Origin: Morganella sibonii | GTDB lineage: Bacteria; Pseudomonadota; Gammaproteobacteria; Enterobacterales; Enterobacteriaceae | Strand: one strand, 5' to 3' | DNA: 64,000 bases | NCBI RefSeq assembly: GCF_040560245.1 | Contig: NZ_JAKMWP010000013.1 | In this document: positions 44,480 through 52,376 of the stretch, in pieces | Position numbering within the stretch: the first letter of the stretch is position 1 | How the letters are laid out: every line of letters starts with the position of its first letter | Notes under the pieces: model-generated | Seen by the model: only the letters and a program-made list of their open reading frames with translations | The model's database searches: none | What the model was told of the DNA's origin: nothing | Translations under genes and position numbers: made by a program

Positions 44480-45257
44480 CGGATACCTCACTGAAAATCC
44501 GGGCGGCGACAGCATCCGCAAACTGACTGCGGGACGGCATACCGAACCAGGTACAGTGTTTCATGAAACGGTAATCGCTCAGACTGTCGCCGAGGCCGAT
44601 AACCGGAAAGGTGCCGCGCTCTGCCCGTAATAACGTCAGCAGGCGGGTGACTGCCAGGCCTTTTTCCACCGGGTCCGGCAGCCAGGCAATATTGTTACTG
44701 TTACGGTGAATATAAAATCCGTCTGACGGGAACTGTTGTTCAATCTCTGCGGCAACCGCATACAATTCATCTGTACGGGTGCTGTCGGTGTGTTTCATCA
44801 CCAGATAGACCGGCACGTCATCATACTCATAATTAATACGGGCCCATGCCTCAATGCCGCGCTCCGCTATCTGGTCAGTACAAAACTGCTGAAGTGACAG
44901 CAGGCGCTCACGGTAAGGGGCGAGGGCGGCCAGCATCTGAGACTGCCAGACCGGCTCCGGTGAGCCGTCTGGTTGCAGGATCACCGCGCCGTGTGTGGTG
45001 ATCGCATAAGAGCGGAACGGGATAGTGACGCGGCGGAGTTCTTCTGTACCACGTGCCGTAACCGGAATGAGATCGGCATATGCCAGCAGCCAGTCCGTCA
45101 GCATCGCCTGTTCTTCTGTCATAAAGCTGCGCGGCTGCAATGTGCGGTCAAGTGCGCCGGTGCGGAATGGCGTGAGATCCTGTTCCTGTGTCATTTTACG
45201 TTTTGTCTGGAACAGGGTGTCATCCAGATCGGTCAGGATCACCGGTTTAGTCGTCAT
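44472..45257 (-). CDS. HAD-superfamily hydrolase of the ter module
   Basis: 261-aa phosphatase-like protein. Motif I is ILTDLDDTLFQTKRK (the DxDDT nucleophile region), motif II T is in ADLIPVTARGTEEL, and motif IV acids are in VIGLGDSLSDYRFMKHCTW. A C2-type cap lies between them, suggesting a Cof/sucrose-phosphatase-like member acting on a small phosphorylated molecule. GGAG precedes the ATG. Its start overlaps the stop of the upstream phosphoribosyltransferase gene by 11 bases. It probably removes a phosphate from an intermediate of the operon's unknown product. Confidence 0.82.
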   Translation of the reverse strand: MTTKPVILTDLDDTLFQTKRKMTQEQDLTPFRTGALDRTLQPRSFMTEEQAMLTDWLLAYADLIPVTARGTEELRRVTIPFRSYAITTHGAVILQPDGSPEPVWQSQMLAALAPYRERLLSLQQFCTDQIAERGIEAWARINYEYDDVPVYLVMKHTDSTRTDELYAVAAEIEQQFPSDGFYIHRNSNNIAWLPDPVEKGLAVTRLLTLLRAERGTFPVIGLGDSLSDYRFMKHCTWFGMPSRSQFADAVAARIFSEVSDV

Positions 45258-46389
45258 AAATAATCTCCGTCAGTGGTGCGCAGCCGGACAGCGCCTGTAA
45301 TAACTGCGGATCAAATGCCGCCGGGTCAGTTTCTGTGCACAGCAGAATGCGGTCAAATGACTGATGCGCCACATTGTAGAGGTAGTTGGCGATCCCCAGT
45401 CCGTAGTTATCCGTAAAGGAAATTACCGATTCAATGGCACCCCCCGGGGCTATCGGGGAGCGGGTCAGCGCGCTGAATTTCACATCCGCCCCGGCGTCCG
45501 CCAGCCGTTCGGCCAGCAGGAACGGCTCCCAGACAAATTCACCGGAACCCAGCACCAGAATCCGCTCACCCGGCAGCGCGGTCACCGCACAGCCGAAATC
45601 AGTATGCGGTTCATGCAGACCCAGCCGTACCCGCGTCTGCGGACGGCGAATCGGTACGGTGCCTGCTGAACTGACATTCACATCCGGCATCTCCGGCAGT
45701 GTGGCATCAGGATCAGCCTCCCAGTGCCAGCTTCCGCCGATCAGCGAGACATGCTGTAACGGTAATCCGTGCTGAGAAGTGGCCGGCGTATCACGCCAGT
45801 CTGTCAGTGTCACAGTGACAACCTGCTGTAAATCAGGTAATTGTCCGCTTTCATGTAATGCGGTCAGCAGATTGGTAAAGGTATTGCCGGTGGTGGCTTC
45901 ATCATCTGCCAGCACCAGGGTTTTCGCCTGCTGCAACCGGGCTTTCAGTTGCGGATCATCCGGGAAATAGAGCAGATGATCCGTAGCGTGGCTGTGGTTC
46001 TCTTTAAACTCACACAGCAGCTTCCCGTCTGCCGGATGACGGGTGGAAGAGAGATACAGGGACGCCGGATACTGACGGCGGATTTCGCTGTATACCCCCG
46101 CACCCAGTCCGACCGCCGTTTCCGCCATGCCGATAACCAGTACCGGCTGCGGAAGATCCTGCGGAAACTGTTCAGCAAGACGACGGTAAACGCCGCGCAT
46201 GATTTCCGGCTCTGCCGGGATATGACGACCAAGCACTTTGCTGACAAACAGAAATGCCCGTTTCGGATTACGCCGCTCCGCGATACCAAACAGGGTATCC
46301 AGTGTTTCCGGAGTGGCATCGCTGCGGACTTCCAGCGTGCCGGTAGTCAGTGTGAACCGGTGATGACCGGGACGGGAAAAACCGGGCAT
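45247..46389 (-). CDS. Phosphoribosyltransferase (PRTase plus TRSP domain) of the ter module
   Basis: 380-aa two-domain protein. The N-terminal half is phosphoribosyltransferase-like: VLVIGMAETAVGLGAGVYSE and the PRPP loop TLVLADDEATTGNTFTNLL. The C-terminal half (LPGERILVLGSGEFVWEPFL and later blocks) resembles the TRSP domain found with it in ter loci. GAGGT lies 4 bases before the ATG at 46389, so the alternative ATG at 46410, which lacks a ribosome site, is rejected. The gene starts inside the last codons upstream of, and just after, the ATP-grasp stop. It likely makes a ribosyl-linked compound from PRPP. Confidence 0.8.
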   Translation of the reverse strand: MPGFSRPGHHRFTLTTGTLEVRSDATPETLDTLFGIAERRNPKRAFLFVSKVLGRHIPAEPEIMRGVYRRLAEQFPQDLPQPVLVIGMAETAVGLGAGVYSEIRRQYPASLYLSSTRHPADGKLLCEFKENHSHATDHLLYFPDDPQLKARLQQAKTLVLADDEATTGNTFTNLLTALHESGQLPDLQQVVTVTLTDWRDTPATSQHGLPLQHVSLIGGSWHWEADPDATLPEMPDVNVSSAGTVPIRRPQTRVRLGLHEPHTDFGCAVTALPGERILVLGSGEFVWEPFLLAERLADAGADVKFSALTRSPIAPGGAIESVISFTDNYGLGIANYLYNVAHQSFDRILLCTETDPAAFDPQLLQALSGCAPLTEIIYDD

Positions 46390-46396
46390 AGTGACC

Positions 46397-47455
46397 TCAG
46401 TGTATTGCATTATTCAGGGAAGACGGGTAGCTGACGGCTTCGGTCAGGGGACGGACAACCGCCGGACAAAACTCGGAGCGATCATATTTCCTGACCTCAT
46501 CCGCGCTGAGCAGGCCAAGCTGATACAGGGCAAACAGTCCCGGCAGATTCACGCCGCTCAGTGCGGTATAGCCGATGCCGCCGGACGGCCGCATATTGAT
46601 TTCAAGCAGCAGAGGGTTACCGTGGTGATCGTGGCGGGTCTGCACATTCACCAGCCCGTCAGCGTTCATCACCCGCGCACAGGCGCAGGCCAGCTCAAAT
46701 GCCGGGCCTTCATGTTCAAGGTATTGCAGGGAACCTTCTTTCCGCCGCGCGACAGCCGCCAGGACCTCTCCGCGGTCAGCCAGAATATCCACAGAATACT
46801 CCGGGCCTGGCAGGCAGGGCATCAGTACCTGAGGGGCACATTTTCCGGTACTGCCGAATGCGGACAGGTACTGCTCCGGTGTGGTGATCCGCCGTTCAGG
46901 ATGGCTGAACATCGCCATCGGTGATGCTTTGTCATCAAACTGCCAGAAACCGGTGCCATAAATACCCTGTACCGGTTTGATACACCGCGGCAGTCCCGGA
47001 AACGGGGAGTCAGTCAGTGCATCACGCAGTTGTGCGGCGGACGTGATTTGTACCGAAGGCACGACCGGCAGACCGTGTGATGCCATTTCAGCGGCAAACC
47101 GGGCTTTATCATCCGCCACGGCGTAATCAGACAGAGAAACGACACCGGTTGTCAGCCGGGCGCCGGAGGCGGTGATAGTGTCTCTGTGCGTTTCAAACCA
47201 CGGGGTATTCCGTCCGGCGTGGATGGCCTGAATACCGTATTTTTTCGTAACAGACAGCATCAACGCCAGCCGGGCATTATCGTCAGCCGGTTCAGTCAGC
47301 GAAAAATCTGCTTCTGACAGGATCTCATGACGGGGCTGCCGGTGAGAGGCAAATATCGTGAGATCAACCTGTAATGTTTGCGCGAACAGCCTGATATTCC
47401 GGATCAGATCACGCTGGGAAGAGAGACCTTCCGTCAGCCAGATTGCATGCGCCAT
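46397..47455 (-). CDS. ATP-grasp protein of the ter module
   Basis: 352-aa ATP-grasp ligase-like enzyme and first gene of the minus-strand operon. The pattern of an N-terminal pre-ATP-grasp domain is followed by the ATP-binding lysines in LPRCIKPVQGIYGTGFWQFD, and VNADGL-type/metal-binding residues occur in NPLLLEINMRPSGGIGYTAL. ATP-grasp enzymes join a carboxylate to an amine or thiol through an acyl phosphate. The product here is unknown. It starts 295 bases from terZ on the opposite strand, so its promoter and that of terZABCDE share this gap. Confidence 0.82.
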   Translation of the reverse strand: MAHAIWLTEGLSSQRDLIRNIRLFAQTLQVDLTIFASHRQPRHEILSEADFSLTEPADDNARLALMLSVTKKYGIQAIHAGRNTPWFETHRDTITASGARLTTGVVSLSDYAVADDKARFAAEMASHGLPVVPSVQITSAAQLRDALTDSPFPGLPRCIKPVQGIYGTGFWQFDDKASPMAMFSHPERRITTPEQYLSAFGSTGKCAPQVLMPCLPGPEYSVDILADRGEVLAAVARRKEGSLQYLEHEGPAFELACACARVMNADGLVNVQTRHDHHGNPLLLEINMRPSGGIGYTALSGVNLPGLFALYQLGLLSADEVRKYDRSEFCPAVVRPLTEAVSYPSSLNNAIH

Positions 47456-47656
47456 TTTTGTTTATTCCTGTTCTGTTTTATCCGATAGATTGGGAGGGAG
47501 TTTATTTATGATTAACCAACATGTCAATCATATTATGATTATGTTGTTATTGATGGTAAGCTGACAAAATCTGACATTACACATAGTTTTATAAGTTACT
47601 TTTTGTTATTTAACTATTTGTTTTTGTTTGATTATTGATTTTATGTGAAATATATC

Positions 47657-47684
47657 TTGCCAAAGAACTCCGTCATGATATGAT
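47657..47684 (+). promoter_or_regulatory. Putative sigma-70 promoter of terZABCDE
   Basis: TTGCCA (47657-47662) and TATGAT (47679-47684) with a 16-base spacer, about 65 bases upstream of the terZ ATG. The shared 295-base gap also holds the small palindrome AATCAT-ATT-ATGATT near 47525-47539, which could be an operator such as for the TerW-like protein. This is inference. Confidence 0.5.
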
Positions 47685-47750
47685 TTTTCAAAATTCATTA
47701 TAACGTGTACCTGTCACCGGGGGTTCCTCTCCCGTTTAAGGAATGAAAAT

Positions 47751-48338
47751 ATGGTTTCACTGACGAAGAATCAGACGGTATCTCTCAGCAAGACATCAGC
47801 CGCTTTAAATCAGCTGCATTTCGGCCTCGGCTGGGATCCTGTTCAGAAAAAGAAAGGTTTTCTCGGTTCACTGTTCGGCGGCGGTAACGACTCAATCGAT
47901 CTGGATGCCAGCTGTATTTTGCTGGATAAAGACGGTCGTATTCTCGATACCGTCTGGTTCCGCAAACTGAAATCAGACTGCAAATCGGTGGTTCATGAAG
48001 GGGATAACCTGACCGGTGAGGGTGACGGTGATGATGAAGTGATCCGCGTGGATCTGAACCGTCTGCCGCAGAATACCGAATATCTGGCCTTTACCGTGAA
48101 CAGCTTCCGCGGCCAGACATTTAATGATGTGGAAAATGCCTTCTGCCGTGTGCTGGATCAGAGCGGTAAAGAGCTGGTGCGTTATCAGCTGAATGAGCAG
48201 GGCTCACATACCGGTATCGTGATTGCCTCCCTGTGCCGCAGCGGCGGTGAGTGGAACTTTACCGCACACGGCGCTGCATGCCGCGGCCGCACTATTGACG
48301 ACATGTCTTCTGATATCGTCAGTACGGTGGTGCGCTGA
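47751..48338 (+). CDS. terZ: Tellurium resistance protein TerZ
   Basis: 195-aa calcium-binding TerD-family domain protein. Typical blocks are visible: N-terminal VSLTKNQTVSLSK, FGLGWDP, DSIDLDASCILLDKDGRIL (metal-binding aspartates), EGDNLTGEGDGDDEVIRVDL and RSGGEWNFTAHGAACRGRTI. The insert KKKGFLGSLFGGGNDS before the Asp loop is characteristic of TerZ compared with TerD/TerE. TerD-family proteins work at the inner membrane face with TerC and protect against tellurite, phage and pore-forming colicins in known systems. First gene of the operon; its stop shares one base with the terA start. Confidence 0.93.
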   Translation: MVSLTKNQTVSLSKTSAALNQLHFGLGWDPVQKKKGFLGSLFGGGNDSIDLDASCILLDKDGRILDTVWFRKLKSDCKSVVHEGDNLTGEGDGDDEVIRVDLNRLPQNTEYLAFTVNSFRGQTFNDVENAFCRVLDQSGKELVRYQLNEQGSHTGIVIASLCRSGGEWNFTAHGAACRGRTIDDMSSDIVSTVVR

Positions 48339-49501
48339 TGAACATGACGCCGGGGGCGAATGCGCCCGTTCCGCTGAAAACACTGCGGATTACGGTGCTG
48401 TCCGGCGCGGCGGCGGATGCTTCTGCTTTTCGTCTGTACGCTGACGGCAAAGTGAAAGGTGACCCGGACATGGTCTTTTACGGCCAGCCGCAGAATGATG
48501 ACAGCACCATCAGCTGGCAGCAGAACGGCAACAATACCGTCTTTACGGTTGATATCAGCCGTCTGCGTCAGGATGTGCAGAAAGTGGCATTTGTGGTCAC
48601 CTGCGACGGCGGACAGACTGTTGCCGGACTGCGCAGCCTGGAAGTACAGGTTGATGCGGATCAGGAAAAACTGCTCAGCGGCAATGTGGATACCGCAGGT
48701 CGTCAGGAAGCGGCACTGATCCTCGGCGAACTGTACCGTCGTAATAATGAGTGGAAATTCCGCTTTGTTGCCCAGGGTTTCAACGGCGGGCTGCAACCGC
48801 TGGCGGAACATTTCGGGGTGGATGTGGCGGCTGAACCGGCGCCAAAACCTGCTCCGGCACCAAAACCGGCAGAAAGCAAAATCAGTTTAAGCAAGATATC
48901 GCTGAGTAAAGAGAAGCCGTCAATCAGCCTGAGCAAGCGGGATAACTTCGGTGAAATCCGCATTAATCTGAACTGGCACCGGGAAGCGCAGAGCGGCAGT
49001 TCCGGTGGTTTTCTCAGCAATGTATTCGGTGGCGGCAACAAAGGTATCGACCTGGATCTGGGCGCATTTGTTGAATTACAAAATGGTCAGAAATCTGTGA
49101 TTCAGGCGCTGGGTAATGCATTTGGTGATTACCGCCGCGAACCGTTTATTCAGCTGCAGGGTGATGATCGCACCGGCTCGGTGTCTGAAGGTGAGTGGCT
49201 GCATATTAACGGCGGTGAATGGAAACATATCCGCCAGATCCTTATCTACGCCTTTATTTATCAGGGCGTACCGAGCTGGGATAAAACAGATGGCGTGGTC
49301 ACGGTCTTTGTACCGGAGCAGCCGCCGGTGGAAACCCGGCTGACAGAGGGGGATAACCGCCGCACCATGTGCGCGATTGCCCGCCTGGTCAATGAGAACG
49401 GGGCGATCAAAGTTGAGCGTCTTAACCGTTTCTTCAAAAATCAAAGCGATATGGATGAAGCGTTCGGATGGGGTTTCCGCTGGAAAGCCGGCTCGAAATA
49501 A
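48338..49501 (+). CDS. terA: Tellurium resistance protein TerA
   Basis: 387-aa protein with two TerD-like domains joined by a proline/alanine linker (PAPKPAPAPKPAESK). After the linker come four short Ile-Ser-Leu-Ser-Lys copies (ISLSKISLSKEKPSISLSKR), resembling the duplicated N-terminal motif of TerD, TerE and TerZ. The second domain contains IRINLNWH, GGGNKGIDLDLGAFVELQNG and DDRTGSVSEGEWLHINGGEW. It overlaps terZ by one base and precedes terB by 19 bases. Family length is about 385. Exact molecular role is unknown. Confidence 0.92.
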   Translation: MNMTPGANAPVPLKTLRITVLSGAAADASAFRLYADGKVKGDPDMVFYGQPQNDDSTISWQQNGNNTVFTVDISRLRQDVQKVAFVVTCDGGQTVAGLRSLEVQVDADQEKLLSGNVDTAGRQEAALILGELYRRNNEWKFRFVAQGFNGGLQPLAEHFGVDVAAEPAPKPAPAPKPAESKISLSKISLSKEKPSISLSKRDNFGEIRINLNWHREAQSGSSGGFLSNVFGGGNKGIDLDLGAFVELQNGQKSVIQALGNAFGDYRREPFIQLQGDDRTGSVSEGEWLHINGGEWKHIRQILIYAFIYQGVPSWDKTDGVVTVFVPEQPPVETRLTEGDNRRTMCAIARLVNENGAIKVERLNRFFKNQSDMDEAFGWGFRWKAGSK

Positions 49502-49520
49502 TTTAATTGAGGATACAGCA

Positions 49521-49976
49521 ATGAGTATACTGAACCGGGTCAAAAATGCGTTTAATTCAGGCCGTGAAGAACTGACAAAACAGGTCAGTCGTTTCAGAAA
49601 CCGTAAGTTTATGGAAGGTACAATTGCAGTCTGTGCCCGTATTGCGGTTTCCAGTGACGGGGTAAGTGCGGAAGAAAAACAGAAAATGATTGGTTTTCTG
49701 AAGTCCTCAGAAGAACTGAAAGTATTTGAAACCGAAGAAGTAATTACGTTTTTCAACAAACTGGTGACCAGTTTCGATTTCGACATGGAAATCGGAAAAG
49801 GTGAAACCATGAAATATATCCTGGCGCTGAAGGATCAGCCGGAAGCAGCGCAGTTAGCGGTGCGTGTCGGGATTGCGGTCGCGAAGAGTGATGGTGACTT
49901 CGACCAGGATGAGCAGAAAGCAGTAAAAGAGATCGCTGCAGCGCTGGGGTTTGACCCGGCAGAATTTGGTCTCTGA
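49521..49976 (+). CDS. terB: Tellurium resistance protein TerB
   Basis: 151-aa helical acidic protein of the TerB family. MSILNRVKNAFNSGREEL begins at the ATG with GAGGA upstream, and the family metal-binding Asp/Glu residues lie in ARIAVSSDGVSAEEKQKM and AKSDGDFDQDEQKAVKEIA. A longer frame running back into terA is rejected on length (TerB is 151 aa). TerB is thought to bridge TerC in the membrane with the cytoplasmic TerD-type proteins. It is 22 bases ahead of terC. Confidence 0.95.
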   Translation: MSILNRVKNAFNSGREELTKQVSRFRNRKFMEGTIAVCARIAVSSDGVSAEEKQKMIGFLKSSEELKVFETEEVITFFNKLVTSFDFDMEIGKGETMKYILALKDQPEAAQLAVRVGIAVAKSDGDFDQDEQKAVKEIAAALGFDPAEFGL

Positions 49977-49998
49977 TTTTTATACCTAAGGGTTAATT

Positions 49999-51033
49999 AT
50001 GGAATCAACACATATCGGTTTTCCGATGGAAACAGTCACTGTTTTCGTCGTCCTCGCTATCGGTGCGATTTTTCTTGATTTGTTTATGCACCGGGGCGAT
50101 AAGCCGGTTTCACTGAAAAATGCGGCAATCTGGTCTGTTTTCTGGATTGCTGTGGCAATGGGTTTTGCCGGGTTTCTGTATATCCACCACGGTTCGGAAG
50201 TCGCGAGCCTGTTCGTCACCGGTTATGCGCTTGAGAAAGTGCTGTCCGTCGACAACCTGTTTGTGATGATGGCGATTTTCTCCTGGTTCTCGGTTCCGGA
50301 TCGTTTCCGCCACCGTGTTCTGTACTGGGGGATTATCGGGGCTATCGTTTTCCGCGGGATTTTCGTGGCGATAGGTACCGGTCTGCTGAGCCTGGGGCCG
50401 TATGTGGAAGTGATTTTCGCCCTGATCGTTGCATGGACCGCTGTCATGATGCTGCGGAACCGCGAAGAGCAGGATGAGATAGAAGATTACTCGCAGCACA
50501 TTGCTTACCGGATGGTGAAAAAACTGTTCCCTATCTGGCCGAAACTGAGCGGACACGCTTTCCTGCTGACGCAGAAAGAAGTGGATGCCGAACTGGCAAA
50601 ACCGGAGAACAAGGACGTCACTATCGGCCGCGGTCAAAAAGCCGCACTGTATGCCACGCCGCTGATGCTGTGTGTGGCGGTAGTGGAACTGTCCGATGTG
50701 ATGTTTGCGTTTGACTCTGTACCGGCGATTATCGCCGTCAGCCGTGAGCCGCTGATTGTTTACAGTGCCATGATGTTTGCGATTCTCGGCCTGCGTACCC
50801 TGTACTTTGTCCTGGAAGCACTGAAGCAGTACTTGGTTCATCTGGAAAAAGCGGTTATTGCGCTGCTGTTCTTTATCGCGGTGAAACTGGGTCTGAATGC
50901 AACAGACAGCCTCTGGGGTCACGGGTTACATATTTCAGCCACCAGCAGCCTGTTCGTCGTGCTCGGGGTTCTGGCACTCGGTATCATCGCCAGCTTTATG
51001 TTCCCGGAAAAAACGGAAAATGCGGATAAGTAA
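49999..51033 (+). CDS. terC: Integral membrane protein TerC
   Basis: 344-aa inner-membrane protein with about nine hydrophobic helices. Conserved acidic membrane motifs GYALEKVLSVDNLFVMMAIF and VAVVELSDVMFAFDSVPAII are hallmarks of the TerC family, which includes manganese exporters. It is the membrane hub of the Ter complex. The start is MESTHIGFPMETVT. A cytoplasmic loop in the middle (roughly REEQDEIEDY to GRGQKAA) could contact TerB. It precedes terD by 42 bases. Confidence 0.95.
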   Translation: MESTHIGFPMETVTVFVVLAIGAIFLDLFMHRGDKPVSLKNAAIWSVFWIAVAMGFAGFLYIHHGSEVASLFVTGYALEKVLSVDNLFVMMAIFSWFSVPDRFRHRVLYWGIIGAIVFRGIFVAIGTGLLSLGPYVEVIFALIVAWTAVMMLRNREEQDEIEDYSQHIAYRMVKKLFPIWPKLSGHAFLLTQKEVDAELAKPENKDVTIGRGQKAALYATPLMLCVAVVELSDVMFAFDSVPAIIAVSREPLIVYSAMMFAILGLRTLYFVLEALKQYLVHLEKAVIALLFFIAVKLGLNATDSLWGHGLHISATSSLFVVLGVLALGIIASFMFPEKTENADK

Positions 51034-51075
51034 TTATCCGCCACCCGTCACTGATTTAACTAAGGAGTAAGTGAA

Positions 51076-51654
51076 ATGAGCGTTTCTCTTTCTAAAGGTG
51101 GTAATGTGTCGCTGAGTAAAACAGCCCCTTCAATGAAAAACGTCCTGATAGGCTTAGGCTGGGATGTTCGTTCCACAGATGGTCAGGATTTTGACCTTGA
51201 TGCCTCCGCGTTCCTGCTGACAGCAGCCGGTAAAGTGCGCGGTGATGCAGACTTTATTTTCTATAACAACCTGCGTTCGACTGACGGTTCTGTCACCCAT
51301 ACCGGCGACAACCGTACCGGCCAGGGTGATGGTGATGATGAATCCCTGATTATCAAACTGGATATGATTTCGGCAGAGATCGATAAAATCGTCTTCGTGG
51401 TCACCATCCATGATGCGCAGACCCGCCGCCAGAGCTTCGGCCAGGTGTCCGGTGCGTTTATCCGGCTGGTCAATGATGACACCAATACGGAAATCGCCCG
51501 TTATGACCTGACGGAAGATGCGTCCACTGAAACCGCTATGCTGTTTGGTGAACTCTACCGTCACGGCACCGAGTGGAAATTCCGTGCCGTCGGGCAGGGC
51601 TATGCCGGTGGTCTGTCATCCGTCTGTGCACAATACGGTATTAACGCGTCCTGA
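51076..51654 (+). CDS. terD: Tellurium resistance protein TerD
   Basis: 192-aa calcium-binding TerD-domain protein. It begins MSVSLSKGGNVSLSKTAPSM, then shows IGLGWDVRSTDGQDFDLDAS (metal-binding aspartates), GDNRTGQGDGDDESLIIKLD and GTEWKFRAVGQGYAGGLSSV. Length is equal to the family standard (192). AAGGAG sits 8-9 bases before the ATG. It is followed 63 bases later by its paralogue terE. TerD is, with TerC, an essential part of the resistance phenotype in known systems. Confidence 0.96.
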   Translation: MSVSLSKGGNVSLSKTAPSMKNVLIGLGWDVRSTDGQDFDLDASAFLLTAAGKVRGDADFIFYNNLRSTDGSVTHTGDNRTGQGDGDDESLIIKLDMISAEIDKIVFVVTIHDAQTRRQSFGQVSGAFIRLVNDDTNTEIARYDLTEDASTETAMLFGELYRHGTEWKFRAVGQGYAGGLSSVCAQYGINAS

Positions 51655-51717
51655 TAATTTCTTTCAGCGGGCTGAGAATCAGCCCTCTTTATAATAATCC
51701 GCAGCAGGAGTCCGAAA

Positions 51718-52293
51718 ATGGCAGTTTCTCTTACAAAAGGTGGTAACGTCTCCCTGACCAAAGAAGCCCCGTCAATGAGCGTGGCAATGGTTGGTCTGGG
51801 CTGGGATGCGCGTGTGACTGACGGTCAGGATTTTGACCTCGACGCATCGGTATTTATGGTCGGTGATGACGGAAAAGTATTATCCGATGGTCATTTCATC
51901 TTCTTTAATAACAAAACCAGCCCGTGCGGCGCGGTGGAGCACCAGGGCGATAACCGTACCGGTGAAGGCGACGGCGATGATGAGCAGGTGAAAATCAGCC
52001 TGAATACTCTCCCGGCAGAGGTGAAAAAACTGGTCTTCTCCGTGACGATTTATGATGCGGAAGGGCGTAAACAGAACTTCGGTATGGTCAGCAACAGTTT
52101 CATCCGTATCTGCAATAATGATAACGGTACTGAAATTGCCCGCTTTGATCTGTCTGAAGATGCATCAACAGAAACCGCGATGGTCTTCGGTGAATTATAC
52201 CGCCACGGCGCAGAGTGGAAATTCAAAGCCGTCGGCCAGGGCTTTGCCGGTGGTCTGGCGGCATTAGCATCACAGCACGGTGTTAATATTTAA
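51718..52293 (+). CDS. terE: Tellurium resistance protein TerE
   Basis: 191-aa paralogue of TerD: MAVSLTKGGNVSLTKEAPSM, VGLGWDARVTDGQDFDLDAS, GDNRTGEGDGDDEQVKISLN and GAEWKFKAVGQGFAGGLAAL. AGGAG precedes the ATG. It ends the operon; no terF follows, since the next gene is ggt on the other strand, so the set is terZABCDE. TerD and TerE share the same metal-site layout and may assemble together. Confidence 0.96.
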   Translation: MAVSLTKGGNVSLTKEAPSMSVAMVGLGWDARVTDGQDFDLDASVFMVGDDGKVLSDGHFIFFNNKTSPCGAVEHQGDNRTGEGDGDDEQVKISLNTLPAEVKKLVFSVTIYDAEGRKQNFGMVSNSFIRICNNDNGTEIARFDLSEDASTETAMVFGELYRHGAEWKFKAVGQGFAGGLAALASQHGVNI

Positions 52294-52316
52294 TTATTAA
52301 TATCAGCTGGCTGCCG

Positions 52317-52349
52317 TAAAAAATGCCCTGTCCGTTACGGACAGGGCAT
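52317..52349 (-). terminator. Terminator of ggt, also a hairpin at the end of terE
   Basis: ATGCCCTGTCCG (52323-52334) pairs perfectly with CGGACAGGGCAT (52338-52349), loop TTA. On the minus strand it runs into a T-run (As at 52318-52323 on the plus strand), so it is an intrinsic terminator for ggt. On the plus strand it lacks the T-run. Confidence 0.85.
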
Positions 52350-52376
52350 ACTGCGTTTACAGATCCGGCCGGGAGA

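Noticed and set aside
50110..50922. 270-codon minus-strand frame inside terC
   Set aside because: Antisense shadow; terC motifs are intact on the plus strand and operon spacing is tight.
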